Source: Plastoroseomonas hellenica (lineage in GTDB: Bacteria > Pseudomonadota > Alphaproteobacteria > Acetobacterales > Acetobacteraceae). Taken from it: a DNA stretch of 64,000 nucleotides. The stretch lies in NCBI RefSeq assembly GCF_018129085.1, contig NZ_JAAGBB010000006.1:124001-188000 (forward strand), given 5' to 3'. Positions 61,883 through 64,000 of this stretch are shown one piece after another. The notes beneath the pieces were generated by a model, which saw only the letters and a program-made list of their open reading frames with translations, was not told where the DNA came from and made no database searches. Each line of letters opens with the position of its first letter. Position 1 is the first letter of the stretch. Both the position numbers and the translations under genes were made by a program.

Positions 61883-62566
61883 TCACCCGACCGGCACCAC
61901 CACTCCCGCCTCCAGCGTCACGATGCGGTCCATCTGCTGGGCCAGGTCGGGATTGTGGGTGGCAACCAGGGCGGCGACGCCTTGGCCGCGCACGGCTTCC
62001 ATGAGTTCGCCGAAGACGCGGGCGCTGGTGCCGACGTCGAGGTTGCCGGTGGGTTCGTCGGCGAGGAGGATGCGGGGACGGTTGGCAAGGGCGCGGGCAA
62101 TGGCGACGCGCTGCTGCTCGCCGCCGGAGAGCTTGCCGGGGGGGTGGCCCTCGCGCCCGCTCAGGCCGAAGGCGGCGAGGAGTTCGCGTGCCCGTGTCCT
62201 GGCCGTGTGGCGCGGCGTGCCGGCGGCCATCTGCGGCAGGACGATGTTCTCCTCGGCCGTGAATTCCGGCAGCAGGTGGTGGAACTGATAGACGAAGCCG
62301 ATGGTGGAGCGGCGGATCGCCGTGCGGGCATCGTCGGACAGCGTGCCGGCCGCCTTGCCATCGACGAAGACCTCGCCGCCGTCCGGGCGTTCCAGCAGAC
62401 CGGCAAGATGCAGCAGCGTCGATTTGCCGGTGCCGGACGGCGCCACGAGCGCCACGATCTCCCCCGCGGCCAGCGTCAGGTCGGCGCCGCGCAGCACGGG
62501 CAGCTCCCCGGCGCCGCTGCGGTAGCGGCGCTCGACGCCGGCGAGGCGAAGCGGCAGGTCATTCAT
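61883..62566 (-). CDS. lolD: Lipoprotein-releasing ABC transporter ATPase LolD
   Basis: The protein has 227 residues. Walker A is APSGTGKST (with Ala in place of the usual Gly before Pro), the signature is [15 protein letters not shown], Walker B is [12 protein letters not shown], and the switch His is in [15 protein letters not shown]. With the LolC/E permeases encoded upstream, it extracts lipoproteins from the inner membrane for transfer to LolA. The start overlaps the upstream permease stop by 8 nt. MacB-type transporters are the alternative, less likely given the neighbour. Confidence 0.93.
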   Translation of the reverse strand: MNDLPLRLAGVERRYRSGAGELPVLRGADLTLAAGEIVALVAPSGTGKSTLLHLAGLLERPDGGEVFVDGKAAGTLSDDARTAIRRSTIGFVYQFHHLLPEFTAEENIVLPQMAAGTPRHTARTRARELLAAFGLSGREGHPPGKLSGGEQQRVAIARALANRPRILLADEPTGNLDVGTSARVFGELMEAVRGQGVAALVATHNPDLAQQMDRIVTLEAGVVVPVG

Positions 62567-63824
62567 TGCGGAGTGCTTCCACCGGGTCGGTCCTCGCTGC
62601 GCGCCAGCTCGGATAGAGGGTTGCGAGCAGCGACAGCCCGAGCCCCAGCCCGACCACCTGCGCGACGTCCCATGGGTCCACCACGGCCGGGATGCGCGTG
62701 AGGAAGTAGATCTGCGGATCGAAGATGGTGGTGCCGGTCGCCCGCATCAGCGCCTGGCGGATGGTTTCGAGATTGGTGCAGATGGCGAGGCCGAGGCCGA
62801 GCCCGGCCAGCGTGCCGAAGCCCCCCACGGCGGCGCCGCAGAGCAGGAAGATGCGCAGGATCGCCCCGCTTCCCACGCCCATGGTCCGCAGGATGGCGAT
62901 GTCCTTCCCCTTGTCCTTCACCAGCATGATGAGGGAGGAGATGATGTTGAAGGCCGCGACCAGGATGATCAGCGCCAGGATCAGGAACATCACGTTCCGC
63001 TGCACTTCGACGATCTGGAAGAAGCCGGTATTGGCGGCCTGCCAATCCACGATGGAGAGTTGGTGCCCGGCGAAAGCCTGACGGATCGCCGCCGCGCCCG
63101 CGCGGGCGCCATCCGGGTCGCGCAGATGGACCTCGATCTGGTTCACCATGCCGGGCCGCTGCAGGAAGAGCTGCGCGGCCGGCAGCGGCAGGAAGAGGAA
63201 GCCGCCATCGTAGTCCTGCATCCCGACCTCGAAGATCGCGGCGACGCGATAGGGCTTGAGCCGTGGCACTGTTCCGAAAACCGTCGTCCGCCCTTCCGGG
63301 GATATGACGGTGATCCGGTCGCCCACCCCGACATCGAGACGCTGCGCCAGCACGGTGCCGATGACGATGGCGTCCTCGCCCTCGAAATCCGCCAGGCTTC
63401 CGGCGCGGATATTGCCGGCGATGATGGCGCGGGCGCGCAGGTCCGCCGGTGCGATGCCGCGCAGCAGTCCGCCGGCGGAGGCGCCGGCATCGGTCGTCAG
63501 CAGCACTTGGCCTTCCAGTATGGGCGTGGCCTGAGCGACTTCGGGCAGCGCGCGGATGCGCTCGGCGACTGCGGCATAATCCCGCAGTGACTCATCCGCC
63601 GACGCCACGCCGAGATGCCCGTTCACTGCCAGGATGCGCCCCAGGAGCTCTTGCCGGAAGCCGCCCATGACAGCGAGCACGACAATCAGCGTTCCGACGC
63701 CGAGTGCGATGCCGAGCAGCGAGAAGCCGGCGATGAGCGAGACCGCGCCTTCGCCGCGCGGCGCGCGCAGGTAGCGCGCCGCGACCATACGCTCGAAGGC
63801 CGAAAAATAGCCGGTCCTAGCCAT
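62559..63824 (-). CDS. lolC: Lipoprotein-releasing ABC permease LolC/E
   Basis: The protein has 421 residues from ATG 63824, which overlaps the stop of the upstream permease by 8 nt. One N-terminal helix ([20 protein letters not shown]) precedes a large periplasmic domain (about 60-280; [40 protein letters not shown]). Three C-terminal helices follow, with a FtsX-type ending ([20 protein letters not shown]). This is the LolC/LolE arrangement. Together with lolD it forms the Lol transporter. Whether it is LolC or LolE cannot be decided alone. Confidence 0.92.
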   Translation of the reverse strand: MARTGYFSAFERMVAARYLRAPRGEGAVSLIAGFSLLGIALGVGTLIVVLAVMGGFRQELLGRILAVNGHLGVASADESLRDYAAVAERIRALPEVAQATPILEGQVLLTTDAGASAGGLLRGIAPADLRARAIIAGNIRAGSLADFEGEDAIVIGTVLAQRLDVGVGDRITVISPEGRTTVFGTVPRLKPYRVAAIFEVGMQDYDGGFLFLPLPAAQLFLQRPGMVNQIEVHLRDPDGARAGAAAIRQAFAGHQLSIVDWQAANTGFFQIVEVQRNVMFLILALIILVAAFNIISSLIMLVKDKGKDIAILRTMGVGSGAILRIFLLCGAAVGGFGTLAGLGLGLAICTNLETIRQALMRATGTTIFDPQIYFLTRIPAVVDPWDVAQVVGLGLGLSLLATLYPSWRAARTDPVEALRNE

Positions 63825-64000
63825 GGCGCAGCGCCTCGGCCGGATCGATCCGCGCGGCGCGCCAGCTTGGATAGAGGGTCGCGAGCAGCGACAGGCCGAA
63901 GCCGGTCGCGACGATGATCGCGACATCCCGCGTGTCGACCACCGAAGGGAGAGTCATCAGGAATTGCAGGCCGGCGCCGGAGAGGCCGGCGCGTTCCAGC
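63817..64000 (-). CDS. Second LolC/E-type permease (partial, cut by window edge)
   Basis: Only the C-terminal about 60 residues are in the window: a segment LQFLMTLPSVVDTRDVAIIV, a helix ending [20 protein letters not shown] and LRHG-stop. This C terminus aligns closely with the downstream permease, so it is a tandem paralogue, probably the LolE or LolC partner. Its stop codon overlaps the next gene's start. The N-terminal part lies outside the window. Confidence 0.85.
   Translation of the reverse strand, partial: LERAGLSGAGLQFLMTLPSVVDTRDVAIIVATGFGLSLLATLYPSWRAARIDPAEALRHG

Overview
The window is GC-rich chromosomal DNA from an alphaproteobacterium, most likely a Roseomonas-like member of the Acetobacteraceae. 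This is inferred from the dusB-ntrB-ntrC-ntrY-ntrX block followed by dat, hfq and hflX, the fused ispDF, an NDUFS4-type complex I subunit next to tRNA genes, orphan Bug/TctC receptors and a CO-dehydrogenase-type maturation operon. No phage, transposase, plasmid or CRISPR genes were seen. About 50 protein genes and two tRNAs are supported.

Layout. 0-5 kb: two tandem TctC receptors, a GMC oxidoreductase and a flavin monooxygenase, all forward, probably a catabolic operon. 5-15 kb: scattered metabolic genes (YidB-like protein, zinc alcohol dehydrogenase, cysteine-dioxygenase-like protein, secreted CHAP protein, RidA, Gfo/Idh oxidoreductase, MFS exporter, two lipoproteins, amidase). 15-21 kb: a six-gene, tightly coupled reverse operon for molybdenum-hydroxylase maturation (coxG-coxD-coxE-xdhC N-domain-xdhC Rossmann domain-MoeA/MocA fusion), without the hydroxylase subunits themselves. 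21-30 kb: CitMHS-type transporter, methylisocitrate lyase-like enzyme, a 47-residue membrane protein, cyclase, histone-deacetylase-like protein, DUF192 protein, tRNA-Pro, NDUFS4-like gene, tRNA-Arg, polytopic GT-C-like protein, glycolipid-binding-domain protein and an arginase-fold protein. 30-36 kb: a poorly characterised reverse cluster (secreted protein X, a long helical protein, a one-helix membrane protein, and a coiled-coil protein with a Pro-Trp-Gly tail) that ends in a frameshifted copy of the 3' end of gene X. 36-41 kb: a saccharopine-dehydrogenase-like/DUF4166 protein, a FAD monooxygenase, a thiolase and IspDF. 41-54.5 kb: a forward regulatory block, dusB-ntrBC-ntrYX, dat, nucleotidyltransferase, HAD phosphatase, hfq, hflX, IMPase and greB, with many 1-11 nt overlaps. 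54.5-64 kb: pirin, a secreted protein, mazG, dnaE, HupE/UreJ, lolD and two tandem LolC/E permeases, the second cut by the window edge.

Intergenic DNA carries at least three families of short palindromic elements. Family A has GAGCAGAT/ATCTGCTC ends, family C has GAGCATCCGAT/ATCGGATGCTC ends and begins inside stop codons, and family B is a mosaic ending in cgTTTGAGGG. There is also a cluster of strong hairpins at 61.7-61.9 kb and a 19-bp-arm inverted repeat between dnaE and mazG. The most interesting candidates are the 30-36 kb gene cluster with its duplicated gene tail, the stop-codon-associated repeat family, the orphan molybdenum-hydroxylase maturation operon, and the dnaE-mazG inverted repeat.
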